DNA of 64,000 nt from NCBI RefSeq assembly GCF_003386095.1, contig NZ_QREG01000025.1, positions 19,638 through 83,637 of the forward strand. The letters are read 5' to 3'. Position 1 is the stretch's first letter. Every line of letters starts with the position of its first letter. The position numbers and the translations under genes were made by a program. This stretch comes from Marinoscillum furvescens DSM 4134 (GTDB taxonomy: Bacteria > Bacteroidota > Bacteroidia > Cytophagales > Cyclobacteriaceae). This document shows, in pieces, positions 17,449-25,967 of this stretch. Under the pieces are notes generated by a model. The model made no database searches. It was not told the DNA's origin and saw nothing but the letters and a program-made list of their open reading frames with translations.

Positions 17449-18771
17449 ATGATGTACGAGGCATTTTTAACATTTATTAAAGCACATCAGATGCCAATAG
17501 AAGACCAGAAAATATTACTGGCTGTAAGTGGAGGTGCGGACTCTATGGTGATGGCTCATTTGTTTCTTCAGCAGGATATAGCGTTTGGTGTTGCGCATGT
17601 CAATTATGGTTTGAGGGGGGAGGACTCCCATGGAGACGAAGCGTTGGTGAGCAGCTGGTGTGCGGATCACAACATATCGTGTCACATACACCAGGTGGAA
17701 CCAGAGGCCTTTCTTAGGGGAGATTCTACTCAGATGATCGCTAGAGATATACGCTATAGTTTTTTTGAAAAACTACAGCATGAATGTGGCTATAACGTGG
17801 TAGCCACAGCTCATAATGCTAACGATAACCTGGAAACAGTGCTTTTGAATTTGACCAAAGGCACAGGAATTCGCGGGTTGGTAGGAATTGCTCCAGTGAA
17901 AGGTCATGTCATTCGTCCCCTTCTTTTTGCTACCAAACAAGAGGTCTATGCATACGCAAAAAAGGAAGGATTGTCGTGGCGAGAAGATAAGAGTAACCAA
18001 AAAAATGACTACCAAAGAAATTTGATTCGCAATGAGGTAGTGCCTCTGTTGAAGCAAATAAACCCATCGCTAGAACAGACCTTTGGCCAAACGTGGGAGC
18101 GTCTGGTTGGATGTGCTGAAATTGTGAAGGGAGACGCAGACCGTTTTCCCATCGAAATGGACGGCAATCAACACAAGCTGGATGTTTCCTGGGTTCGCAA
18201 TGATGCGGCATCAGGAGTGAGGCTATCAGAGTTGTTGCGTGTGTATGGTTTCTCGTATACTGATATTACTGACCTTAAAAGGAGTATTATAGCCAACCAC
18301 AGTGGAAAGATGTTTATGAGTGCTACGCATGTAATCAACCTGGATCGACAGGTTCTGCTCATCAGTAAAAAAGGCGATCAGGACCTTCAAAAAACCATGA
18401 TAGCAGACAGTACCGGGATTTATAAATGTGGAAAGGTAAGTTTTAAGGTTTCGACCGAAAGCGGCAATGACCTCCCCATTCACATTCCACCACAGGTAGG
18501 TTATTTTGATTTACACAAGGTGAGTTTTCCATTGGAAGTGAGCCCATGGGCAACCGGAGACTCCTTTCGGCCGCTGGGCATGAAGGGCAAAAAAAAGGTC
18601 AGCGATTTTATGATTGATACCAAAATTCCCGTAACATTGAAACGTGAGGTGTTGACCATGAAAAGCGCTGGAGAAATCATGTGGATAGTAGGTCACCGAA
18701 CGGATGACCGGTTTAAGGTTACCTCACAAACAAGGACAATGCTCAGAATAGAAGTGACCCCCGATGCTTAA
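17449..18771 (+). CDS. tilS: tRNA(Ile)-lysidine synthetase
   Basis: TilS converts cytidine-34 to lysidine in the AUA-reading tRNA-Ile. Starting at ATG 17449 gives 440 residues; the open frame continues upstream to 17386 but that would overlap the OstA-like gene. The PP-loop AVSGGADSMVMAH lies near residues 25-37, followed by HVNYGLRGEDSHGDE, ATAHNANDNLETVLLNL and GIRGLVGI, all TilS hallmarks. The C-terminal domain with GDSFRPLGMKGKKKVSDFM is also typical. It overlaps the following gene by 8 bp. Confidence 0.95.
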   Translation: MMYEAFLTFIKAHQMPIEDQKILLAVSGGADSMVMAHLFLQQDIAFGVAHVNYGLRGEDSHGDEALVSSWCADHNISCHIHQVEPEAFLRGDSTQMIARDIRYSFFEKLQHECGYNVVATAHNANDNLETVLLNLTKGTGIRGLVGIAPVKGHVIRPLLFATKQEVYAYAKKEGLSWREDKSNQKNDYQRNLIRNEVVPLLKQINPSLEQTFGQTWERLVGCAEIVKGDADRFPIEMDGNQHKLDVSWVRNDAASGVRLSELLRVYGFSYTDITDLKRSIIANHSGKMFMSATHVINLDRQVLLISKKGDQDLQKTMIADSTGIYKCGKVSFKVSTESGNDLPIHIPPQVGYFDLHKVSFPLEVSPWATGDSFRPLGMKGKKKVSDFMIDTKIPVTLKREVLTMKSAGEIMWIVGHRTDDRFKVTSQTRTMLRIEVTPDA

Positions 18772-19291
18772 GATTTTTAGAAAGAAATATTCACCGGAAG
18801 AGCAGAAGTTTTTTTCTTTTCTGAGAAAAAACCGGCTCTTTGAAAACCTGACTGATGAGGAGCTCTCACAGTTTACGCCTTACCTGTACCTCAGAAAGTA
18901 TAAAGGTAATGAAGTGGTGTTTTTTACAGGCGATCCTAGTCAAGCGGTCTATATCATCAAGTCTGGAATCGTTTCATTGAATCTGGACATAGGCGAAGGG
19001 TTTGAAAAGCTGATGACCATGCGTTCGGGGAAGCTGTTTGGTGACAATGCCTTGCTGGAGCGCACCAAGCGGATTTATACGGCCATCGTGATTACGGATG
19101 AGTGCGAGCTTTATGTACTCCCCAAAGCCAATCTTACAGAGGTGATGAATGACCATGCCAGCATCCGAGCCAAGTTGATGACAGCTTTTGGAGAGATGTA
19201 CAATGAATATATGAGTAACCTGTTTCAGACCTACAAGTCATCGTTAGGCTTTTTTGATCTGGGTACTGTCTACAGTGACCTCAAGCTTTGA
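18764..19291 (+). CDS. Cyclic nucleotide-binding domain protein without DNA-binding domain
   Basis: The 175-residue protein has a single cNMP-binding beta-roll (about 20-135): LFENLTDEELSQFTPYLYLR, GNEVVFFTGDPSQAVYIIKSG and GKLFGDNALLERTKRIYTAIV. The last segment corresponds to the phosphate-binding cassette, although its usual Arg-Thr/Ser-Ala order is altered. The remaining C-terminus is a helical tail, and I see no helix-turn-helix, so it is not an ordinary Crp regulator. The start overlaps tilS by 8 bp. The role is unknown. Confidence 0.8.
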   Translation: MLKIFRKKYSPEEQKFFSFLRKNRLFENLTDEELSQFTPYLYLRKYKGNEVVFFTGDPSQAVYIIKSGIVSLNLDIGEGFEKLMTMRSGKLFGDNALLERTKRIYTAIVITDECELYVLPKANLTEVMNDHASIRAKLMTAFGEMYNEYMSNLFQTYKSSLGFFDLGTVYSDLKL

Positions 19292-19302
19292 GCGTGCAAT
19301 CC

Positions 19303-19333
19303 TTTGCAATTCGCCGTTTGGGTAGTAGTTTTG
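19303..19333 (+). promoter_or_regulatory. Putative promoter of mdh
   Basis: TTTG at 19303-19306 and TAGTTTTG at 19326-19333 are separated by 19 nt and fit the Bacteroidota TTTG / TAnnTTTG consensus exactly. The implied transcript would start about 35 nt before the mdh ATG. Confidence 0.5.
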
Positions 19334-19373
19334 GCGCGTCATTAATTTCTCATCTCATAAACTTTATATAGAC

Positions 19374-20294
19374 ATGAAAGTAACCGTGGTAGGCGCAGGC
19401 GCAGTAGGTGCTAGCTGTGCTGAATACATTGCGATTAAAGATTTTGCTTCAGAAGTTGTGTTGATTGACATCAAAGAAGGTTTTGCGGAAGGTAAGGCTA
19501 TGGATTTGATGCAAACAGCTTCATTGAATGGTTTTGATACCAAGATAACTGGTACTACCAACGATTACACAAAAACTGCTGACAGTGACATTGCGGTGAT
19601 TACTTCTGGTATCCCAAGAAAACCGGGTATGACGCGTGAGGAGCTGATCTCTACCAATGCAGGTATTGTAAAGTCTGTGGCTGAGAATTTGATCAAGCAT
19701 TCTCCTAATGTAATCATTATCGTGGTTTCTAATCCTATGGATACCATGACGTACCTGGCTCACCAGGCTACTGGTCTTCCCAAAAACCGTATCATCGGTA
19801 TGGGTGGTGCGCTTGACTCTGCTCGTTTCAAGTACCGACTGGCTGAGGCACTAGAGTGCCCTGCATCTGATGTAGACGGTATGGTGATCGGTGGACATAG
19901 TGATACTGGAATGATTCCACTTACCCGACTAGCTACACGAAATAGTGTGCCTGTTTCTAAGTTTTTGAGTCAGGAAAAACTGGACTATGTGCGTGACGAA
20001 ACAAAAGTAGGTGGTGCTACACTCACTAAGCTTCTGGGCACTTCAGCATGGTATGCTCCTGGTGCTGCAGTATCAGCTATGGTTCAGGCTATTGCTTGTG
20101 ATACCAAGAAAATGTTCCCTTGTTCTTGCCTGCTAGAGGGAGAATATGGCTTGAGCGATATTTCTATTGGAGTACCTGCTATCATTGGCAAAAATGGTAT
20201 TGAGCAGATTGTAGAAATAGAACTGGACGATGCTGAAAAAGCTAAGTTGGAAGAGAGTGCCGCTGCAGTGCGTAAAACCAATGGGTTGCTTTAA
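19374..20294 (+). CDS. mdh: Malate dehydrogenase
   Basis: The enzyme interconverts malate and oxaloacetate with NAD. The 306-residue protein has the Rossmann loop VVGAGAVGASCAEY and D32 for NAD. The substrate arginines are R82, R88 and R151, N120 is in VVSNPMD, and D148 and H175 (GGHSDTGM) form the catalytic pair. The arginine loop PRKPGMTR distinguishes it from lactate dehydrogenase. It stands alone with its own promoter-like element and a strong terminator. Confidence 0.96.
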   Translation: MKVTVVGAGAVGASCAEYIAIKDFASEVVLIDIKEGFAEGKAMDLMQTASLNGFDTKITGTTNDYTKTADSDIAVITSGIPRKPGMTREELISTNAGIVKSVAENLIKHSPNVIIIVVSNPMDTMTYLAHQATGLPKNRIIGMGGALDSARFKYRLAEALECPASDVDGMVIGGHSDTGMIPLTRLATRNSVPVSKFLSQEKLDYVRDETKVGGATLTKLLGTSAWYAPGAAVSAMVQAIACDTKKMFPCSCLLEGEYGLSDISIGVPAIIGKNGIEQIVEIELDDAEKAKLEESAAAVRKTNGLL

Positions 20295-20322
20295 GCAGCA
20301 ATCAAAAATATAAGATAAATTC

Positions 20323-20345
20323 AAAAGCCGGCTCTGCCGGCTTTT
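20323..20345 (+). terminator. Terminator of mdh
   Basis: A perfect 10-bp stem (AAAAGCCGGC / GCCGGCTTTT) with a 3-nt loop lies 28 bp after the mdh stop. The run of T at the 3' side of the stem makes it a classical intrinsic terminator. Confidence 0.85.
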
Positions 20346-20409
20346 GTCATTTTACAGGCATGGCATTTGGCATCTATTCATAAAATTCATCTAACGAATG
20401 GCATGCACG

Positions 20410-20441
20410 TTTGTGTTTTGCAGTGCTACTATCGTATTTTG
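20410..20441 (+). promoter_or_regulatory. Possible promoter of ppk1
   Basis: TTTG at 20410-20413 and TATTTTG at 20435-20441 are 21 nt apart, close to the phylum consensus but with one base fewer in the -7 box. The rest of the 195-bp gap between mdh and ppk1 holds only the mdh terminator. Confidence 0.3.
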
Positions 20442-20489
20442 TGACTCGATCGCAAAAACCGACCAAAAGTTCGCTTTTAGAAAAAAACC

Positions 20490-22595
20490 ATGATAGAAAA
20501 ATACGACCAACTCATACAGCAAAGTGACCTCATTAGTAGAGATCTGAGCTGGCTACATTTTAACTACCGGGTGCTGGACCAGTCTATGCGGGAAGGAAGG
20601 AGCCTGCCAGACAAACTGAAGTTTGTTGCCATTACAGCTTCCAATGCCGATGAGTTTTTCATGATCAGAGTAGGAAGTTTGTACAACTATCTGGATTATG
20701 GGAAAGATCGTATTGACTACTCTGGGCTAAGGGCTGTGCCTTTTAAGCGGAAATTGTTGCATGACTACAAGGAATTTGCCAAGGTTCAGCACGAGCATTT
20801 CACCCAATCGTTGGTTCCTGAGTTTTCAAGTCATGGTTTTCAGGTACTTGCTTTTGATAAGCTCCAAAAACGTGAACGCGAACGCGCTAGCAACTACTTC
20901 CATAAGATCGTATTTCCAATGCTCACCCCGATGGTGTATGATAGCTATCATACTTTTCCCATCCTGATGAACAATATTTTGATATTCGGGGTGGTCACAA
21001 AAACCCAGGAAAAGAAGGAAAAGAAAAAGATGTCTTTCATCCAGATACCTCAAAACCTGCCGAGGTTTTATGAGATGGAGCGAAAGGACAAAGTGATCTT
21101 TGTGCCCATTGAGGAGATTGTTCGGGAGCATATCAACGTGATTTTTAAGAATGTTGAAATCATTTCTGCTACACTATTTAGAGTGACACGAAATGGTGAT
21201 TTTACGCTGGAAGAATCTGAAGATGCAGAGGCCAACTTCATTGAGGAGATGAAGAAAAAACTCAAAACCCGTAAAACGGGAAGGGTGGTCCGACTGGAAG
21301 TAGAGGCTAATTATGATAAGTGGCTGCTGAAGCAACTAAAAGCCAAGTATGAGATAGAAGATGATAACCTGATAGAAGTGCCCAAAGGGGCGCTGATGGA
21401 CTATACTGGCTTGTGGCAAATCGTAAAACATGAAGACCTACAGGACATAAGCAAGGACAGCCCAAAACCTGTGCCGCCCATCAGCATGGCCGAGTATGAG
21501 GATCAGGATATGTTTAAGATCCTAAAGGATAGAGATATATTACTGCATCACCCATACAACAGCATTGACCCGCTATTAGATCTACTGGATCAGGCTGCAG
21601 AAGATCCCAATGTACTTTCGATCAAGCTGACGATTTATCGGTTGGCAAAAAATTCGAGGGTGGTCAATGCGCTGTTGAATGCCGCAGAGAATGGAAAGCA
21701 CGTATCAGTTCTTTTTGAAGTGAAAGCGCGTTTTGATGAGGAAAATAACATGAAAGAAGCGCAGCGACTACAAAAAGCAGGCTGTTTTGTTATCTACGGT
21801 GTGGGAATGCTCAAGACCCATACGAAGTTGCTGCTTATTGTACGTAGAGAAGGCGAAAAAGTACGGCGATTCGTGCACATGTCTAGTGGCAACTACAATG
21901 AAGATACCTCAAGACTCTACACCGATATTGGTTTGTTGAGCTCAGACGAGGGGTATGCCAATGATGTTCAGGAGTTTTTCAATGTAATTACGGGTCACTC
22001 CATACCGGACAAATATGAAAACCTGATCACAGCTCCATCAGAGATGCGTACACGTCTCATCGAGCTCATCGGCAGGGAAGAAGCCAATGCCAGAGAAGGA
22101 AAATCTTCCGGTATTGTAATTAAGATTAATTCTTTACAGGATAGTGATACCATCATGGCGCTATATGCAGCTTCGCGTGCTGGAGTGCCTATTCATTTGA
22201 TAGTGAGGGGTATTTGTTGTCTGCGACCTGGTCGAGAAGGACTTAGTGAAAATATCACCGTTCGCTCTATTGTGGGCGAGTATCTGGAGCACAGCCGTAT
22301 TTTTTACTTCCACAACGAAGGCAAACCACTGGTCTATAGCGGAAGTGCCGACATGATGGTGCGTTCGTTTGAGCGTAGGTTGGAGTCGCTGTTTCTCATA
22401 AAAGATCCACTGCTAGAGCAGCAGGCAGTCAATATATTGGCTTACAATCTGCGAGACAATGTAAACGCTTATGAAATGAATGAGGATGGCTCCTTCACAG
22501 CTGTAACACCTGGAGAACGGCCTCCTTTTAACATCCACAAAGAGTTTTATAAAGTAAAGCGTGAAAGCGTAATGGCTGCCAAACTTATAAATTAA
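20490..22595 (+). CDS. ppk1: Polyphosphate kinase 1
   Basis: PPK1 polymerises the gamma-phosphate of ATP into polyphosphate. The 701-residue length is typical. The N-domain begins SRDLSWLHFNYRVLDQS and contains ASNADEFFMIRVGSL. The catalytic domain has SIKLTIYRLAKNSRVVNAL, FEVKARFDEENN, and the autophosphorylated His (H463) in FVHMSSGNYNE. The second conserved His (H601) lies in LEHSRIFYFHNEGKP. The stop codon overlaps the next ATG. Confidence 0.96.
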   Translation: MIEKYDQLIQQSDLISRDLSWLHFNYRVLDQSMREGRSLPDKLKFVAITASNADEFFMIRVGSLYNYLDYGKDRIDYSGLRAVPFKRKLLHDYKEFAKVQHEHFTQSLVPEFSSHGFQVLAFDKLQKRERERASNYFHKIVFPMLTPMVYDSYHTFPILMNNILIFGVVTKTQEKKEKKKMSFIQIPQNLPRFYEMERKDKVIFVPIEEIVREHINVIFKNVEIISATLFRVTRNGDFTLEESEDAEANFIEEMKKKLKTRKTGRVVRLEVEANYDKWLLKQLKAKYEIEDDNLIEVPKGALMDYTGLWQIVKHEDLQDISKDSPKPVPPISMAEYEDQDMFKILKDRDILLHHPYNSIDPLLDLLDQAAEDPNVLSIKLTIYRLAKNSRVVNALLNAAENGKHVSVLFEVKARFDEENNMKEAQRLQKAGCFVIYGVGMLKTHTKLLLIVRREGEKVRRFVHMSSGNYNEDTSRLYTDIGLLSSDEGYANDVQEFFNVITGHSIPDKYENLITAPSEMRTRLIELIGREEANAREGKSSGIVIKINSLQDSDTIMALYAASRAGVPIHLIVRGICCLRPGREGLSENITVRSIVGEYLEHSRIFYFHNEGKPLVYSGSADMMVRSFERRLESLFLIKDPLLEQQAVNILAYNLRDNVNAYEMNEDGSFTAVTPGERPPFNIHKEFYKVKRESVMAAKLIN

Positions 22596-23083
22596 TGCAA
22601 GCGGAAGACTGGATACAACACCTGGAAATGGAAGCCCACCCAGAAGGTGGCTACTTTAAAGAAGTCTATAGAAACCCCAATACCATCCAAATCATGCAAG
22701 GGGGCGGTACTCGCAACCTGAGTACTTCGATTTATTTTTTACTCAAAAGCGGGCAAAAGTCCCATTTTCATCAGTTGGAATCGGATGAGCTGTGGTACTA
22801 TCATGTTGGCAGTAGTGTTACGGTACACATACTGGACCATGGCCAATACCGTCAGGAAACCCTGGGGCCGAATGTCTCACAGGGTGAGCAGCTGCAGCTG
22901 GTCATTCCGCGCCATGCGGTATTTGCCGCTGAGGTGACCTCCGCGGATTCGTTTACCCTCATGGGGTGTATGGTAAATCCCGGTTTTGATTTTAAAGATT
23001 TTCGGATGCCAGGTGCAGAATCGCTAAAGAGGGAATATCCCCAATACGCTGACCTCATTGAATCGTTTACACTAGCGGAGTAA
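22595..23083 (+). CDS. DUF985-type cupin protein
   Basis: The 162-residue protein begins with the family start IQHLEMEAHPEGGYFKEVYR, followed by STSIYFLLKSGQKSHFH and SDELWYYHVG. It later carries QLVIPRHAVFAAEV, the two cupin motifs of the small DUF985 group. Members are single-domain beta-barrels with no settled function. It is translationally coupled to ppk1 (TAATG). Its end overlaps the converging esterase gene by 12 bp. Confidence 0.88.
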   Translation: MQAEDWIQHLEMEAHPEGGYFKEVYRNPNTIQIMQGGGTRNLSTSIYFLLKSGQKSHFHQLESDELWYYHVGSSVTVHILDHGQYRQETLGPNVSQGEQLQLVIPRHAVFAAEVTSADSFTLMGCMVNPGFDFKDFRMPGAESLKREYPQYADLIESFTLAE

Positions 23084-24430
23084 AATTCGCACGGTAGCCA
23101 CGTGATGCTTATCACGAAGCTGTAGGAGATATATCCCTTCAGGAAGTTTGCTCAGGTCTACAGGCGCGGTGGTAGCAGTGCTGTCTTGGAGCAGTTTCTG
23201 GCCAGTGAGTCCAAAGATTCGAATATGAGCCGCTGAGGTGGTGAGCTTCCTGTCGGTAATTTTGAAGTTGAAATGCTTTGTGACTTGAAGTGGTTGGCTA
23301 TCCATCATCAAATAGGAAATCACTTCTTTGAAAATAGCCGACCAGTAGGCTTCATTGTGGCCCTGGTGAGGATGCACCCGTTTGGTTATCGCACTTGGAG
23401 GCCAGCCGTTCGTTTGCAGTGTAGCAGCTATTCTGTTCATGTTATTCGCCACGGTGGCGGACTCATCTCCACCAGCAGCCATGTACAACTTTTGCGGTCC
23501 TTTAGGGGTGATGCTATCTGTAAAACCAAAAAACTCAGGGTTATACCAAAAAGCAGGAGATAGCGCACCTATTTTGCCAAAAATGTTAGAGTACTTAAGG
23601 CCTGCATAGAACGAGATGATTCCACCGAGCGAGCTACCAATAATGGCGGTATTTGATGCGGAGGTTAAGGTGCGGTAGTGCGCATCAATGTGCGGCTTGA
23701 GTGTAGAGACCAGAAAGTCCACATATGCTTCACCTTCACCGCCTCCATACTGGGTGTTGATCCAGGGGGCATATTCATCCATTCGGTGTTCGCCACCATT
23801 GTCTATACCCACTACGATCGCCGCAAAATTTTGTGTTTCGAATAAATCGTTCAGTGTTTCGTCTACATTCCATTCACCAGAAAAAGAGGTGGAATTGTCA
23901 AACAGGTTTTGCCCGTCATGCATGTAAATCACCGGGTAGGAAGTTTTCGTTTGGTGGTAGTTAGGAGGTAAGTAGATCCAGATATTTCGTTTTCGACCAA
24001 GCTGAGGGATTTCGAAATCCTTAAGTATACTTACATTTTCTGATCGAGTACTATTTGGAGAGGAGCTTCCATCTAGCAAGTCTTTCCATCCTTGAATATA
24101 GAGCTTCAATGTGTCTTCACCTGAAGGTTGATAGGTACGATTGCCTATATCGTTTCCATAGCCATCAGATTCCACCGTGTTCCAATCGCCACGTGTAAAC
24201 TTGAAGGCAACTTCACCCTCAAGATTCAGTGTGATGTAGTAGTTTCCAGCGTCATCTTTTTGAAGCTGATGAGCTTCGCTTGCCGGATTCCAGTCGTTGA
24301 GGGTTCCAGCCAGATAGATAGGGGCATTTTGGGGGTGGTTTTCAGGTAAATCGGCAATGACTATTGTCGTTTGGCTGTTGGCCATTAATCCCCAGAAGAG
24401 AAGGGGGATGCTCAGTAATATTCGGGTCAT
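23072..24430 (-). CDS. Secreted esterase (esterase D / feruloyl-type) with type IX sorting tail
   Basis: The ATG at 24430 gives 452 residues with a clean signal peptide to about residue 19; the frame extends upstream to 24478. Domain 1 (about 21-115) is a starch-binding-like or CBM48-like sandwich (APIYLAGTLNDWNP, VAFKFTRGDWNTVESD). Domain 2 (about 130-375) is an esterase D-type alpha/beta hydrolase with nucleophile S267 in IGSSLGG, an acidic residue near 322 and H358 in GHNEAYW. The final ~65 residues (IFGLTGQKLL..LPEGIYLLQL) resemble a type IX secretion sorting domain. It likely removes acyl groups from polysaccharides outside the cell. Confidence 0.87.
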   Translation of the reverse strand: MTRILLSIPLLFWGLMANSQTTIVIADLPENHPQNAPIYLAGTLNDWNPASEAHQLQKDDAGNYYITLNLEGEVAFKFTRGDWNTVESDGYGNDIGNRTYQPSGEDTLKLYIQGWKDLLDGSSSPNSTRSENVSILKDFEIPQLGRKRNIWIYLPPNYHQTKTSYPVIYMHDGQNLFDNSTSFSGEWNVDETLNDLFETQNFAAIVVGIDNGGEHRMDEYAPWINTQYGGGEGEAYVDFLVSTLKPHIDAHYRTLTSASNTAIIGSSLGGIISFYAGLKYSNIFGKIGALSPAFWYNPEFFGFTDSITPKGPQKLYMAAGGDESATVANNMNRIAATLQTNGWPPSAITKRVHPHQGHNEAYWSAIFKEVISYLMMDSQPLQVTKHFNFKITDRKLTTSAAHIRIFGLTGQKLLQDSTATTAPVDLSKLPEGIYLLQLRDKHHVATVRILLR

Positions 24431-24476
24431 GGGGGCTTGTTTTGTTACAAGGCTACTGGCTTTTTGACTAAAAGCC

Positions 24477-24511
24477 AATAAAAAAGCACTGCCCTCAGTA
24501 GAGAGCAGTGC
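24477..24511 (-). terminator. Terminator of the MFS gene
   Basis: Arms GCACTGC (24486-24492) and GCAGTGC (24505-24511), with an inner CTC/GAG pairing, form a hairpin. Read on the minus strand it ends in a T-rich run (24479-24485). It lies 26 bp after the stop of the MFS gene. Confidence 0.75.
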
Positions 24512-24536
24512 CCAAAATATTCAACGGGTATATGGT

Positions 24537-25754
24537 TTAGCCTTCGCTAGGCTTGTTTTTCTTTTGCCAGAAATACAGAAAGGTAAATACGCCAATGAGC
24601 GAAAGCGGAATAATAGCAATGTTGGCAAGCGTAGCCTGACCTGCAGCCAGTTCTAATGCATCGCCTGTGAGTCCTTCAGCACTGAGTGAAGCCCTGTGGC
24701 TTTGTATCCACCCACCAATGATCGGCTGGAAGATGCTAAGGCCGAGCATACCTACTCCACCAATGAGCGACATGCCCAATGCACCAGTTTTTGGCAAATA
24801 CTCAGCTACAAACGAGATCATCGTAGGCCAGAAATAGCAAACGCCCACTGCAAAGAGAATGGCAGCAACATAAACCATAGGCCCGGTAGCCAGGCTCATA
24901 GCAAAAATGGCTACTGCTGAGATTACAGCCGAGCCTAGCAATACACCAGTGATGTTGAGTCTGTGGATCAGTGGTCCGGCAAACATTCTACCCACGGCCA
25001 TCAGTACGGTTACCAGTGCCAGTACAAGTAATGGCTGAGCCCCGGAATTGGCCAGGATGCGCTCCACCCAGCTCTGCGTACCCAGTTCGGTAGTAGCTGT
25101 AAGCGCCATACATATGAGCATTACCCAGTAAATTGGCGAGCTGAAAATCGCTTTTACATTGTCGCGAGTGGAGACTGTGGTTTCCTTTGGTGCCTCTGGA
25201 AACTTCTGTCCCCAAAAGAGCAAAAAGTAAATCAGTGCAGGGATGTACATGACGGCAATCTTAATTTGCCAGCCACCACCTATGCTGCCGATGGTCAGGG
25301 CTATGATGGATCCTATAGCAATACCGCCCGGAAACCACACGTGAAACCTGTTGAGCATCGTAGCGCGATTGCTCGTGTACATTGCAGCAATCATGGGGTT
25401 GTAGGCTGCTTCCACCATGCCATTGGCAAAGCTGATAAAGAAGGTGGAGAAAAATAGTGTGTAAAAGCTATTGGACAGGATCGAAAAAGTGATCCCCAGA
25501 AAGTGACAGAAAAAGGCCACATTACCGATTTTCTTAGGACCCAGTGAATTGTACAGCGGTCCGCCTACGAGGGTAGCAATGGGAAAACCAAATATTCCCA
25601 TAAAGTTGATCCACCCAAGTTGCTTGTCGTTGAGGCTCATGTCTGCCACCAGATCGTTCATGATACCTGCTCTAATGCCAAATGCAAAGGCTGTGGTGAG
25701 TAGCGCAAAGCAGCTCGCTACAAATAATCTGTTTCTATTCAATTGTTTTTCCAT
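24537..25754 (-). CDS. Major facilitator superfamily transporter, sugar-type
   Basis: From the ATG at 25754 the protein has 405 residues and about 12 hydrophobic helices; the frame is open to 25808 but the upstream part is not membrane-like in the usual way. It begins MEKQLNRNRLFVASCFALL and has GWINFMGIFGFPIATLVGGPLYNSLGPKKIG, the loop-2/3 motif A region, and a second-half counterpart AGPLIHRLNITGVLLG. Similar proteins are annotated as fucose or nucleoside permease-like. It diverges from the oxidoreductase operon at 25968, so import of a product of that system is likely. Confidence 0.85.
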   Translation of the reverse strand: MEKQLNRNRLFVASCFALLTTAFAFGIRAGIMNDLVADMSLNDKQLGWINFMGIFGFPIATLVGGPLYNSLGPKKIGNVAFFCHFLGITFSILSNSFYTLFFSTFFISFANGMVEAAYNPMIAAMYTSNRATMLNRFHVWFPGGIAIGSIIALTIGSIGGGWQIKIAVMYIPALIYFLLFWGQKFPEAPKETTVSTRDNVKAIFSSPIYWVMLICMALTATTELGTQSWVERILANSGAQPLLVLALVTVLMAVGRMFAGPLIHRLNITGVLLGSAVISAVAIFAMSLATGPMVYVAAILFAVGVCYFWPTMISFVAEYLPKTGALGMSLIGGVGMLGLSIFQPIIGGWIQSHRASLSAEGLTGDALELAAGQATLANIAIIPLSLIGVFTFLYFWQKKNKPSEG

Positions 25755-25869
25755 GTGTTCAAATAAGGTTAGGGCGGTCAAGTAAATAAATCGCCATATG
25801 AATATCAAAACTCTAGATTAATAAAATTGTAAAAACATGTCATCTGCAAACGATTCCGCAGTAGTAAAC

Positions 25870-25901
25870 TTTGAATTTCGTAGCTAATCTTGATAGATTT
25901 C
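25870..25901 (+). promoter_or_regulatory. Putative promoter of the glycoside oxidation operon
   Basis: TTTG at 25870-25873 is followed after 20 nt by TAGATTTC at 25894-25901, one mismatch from TAnnTTTG. It would start a transcript about 60 nt before the first Gfo/Idh gene. The 213-bp divergent region (25755-25967) holds no other clear element. Confidence 0.4.
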
Positions 25902-25967
25902 CAATCTTTTTGGCCAGTAGGCCAAATTTCATTTTATCGAATCAAAACCAGAAAACACACCGACTTC

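Noticed and set aside
25845..25860. LacI-like core (AAACGATT inside TGCAAACGATTCCGCA) in the divergent MFS / oxidoreductase promoter region
   Set aside because: The arms are not symmetric around the central CG, and only one copy is seen, so it is not reported as a site.
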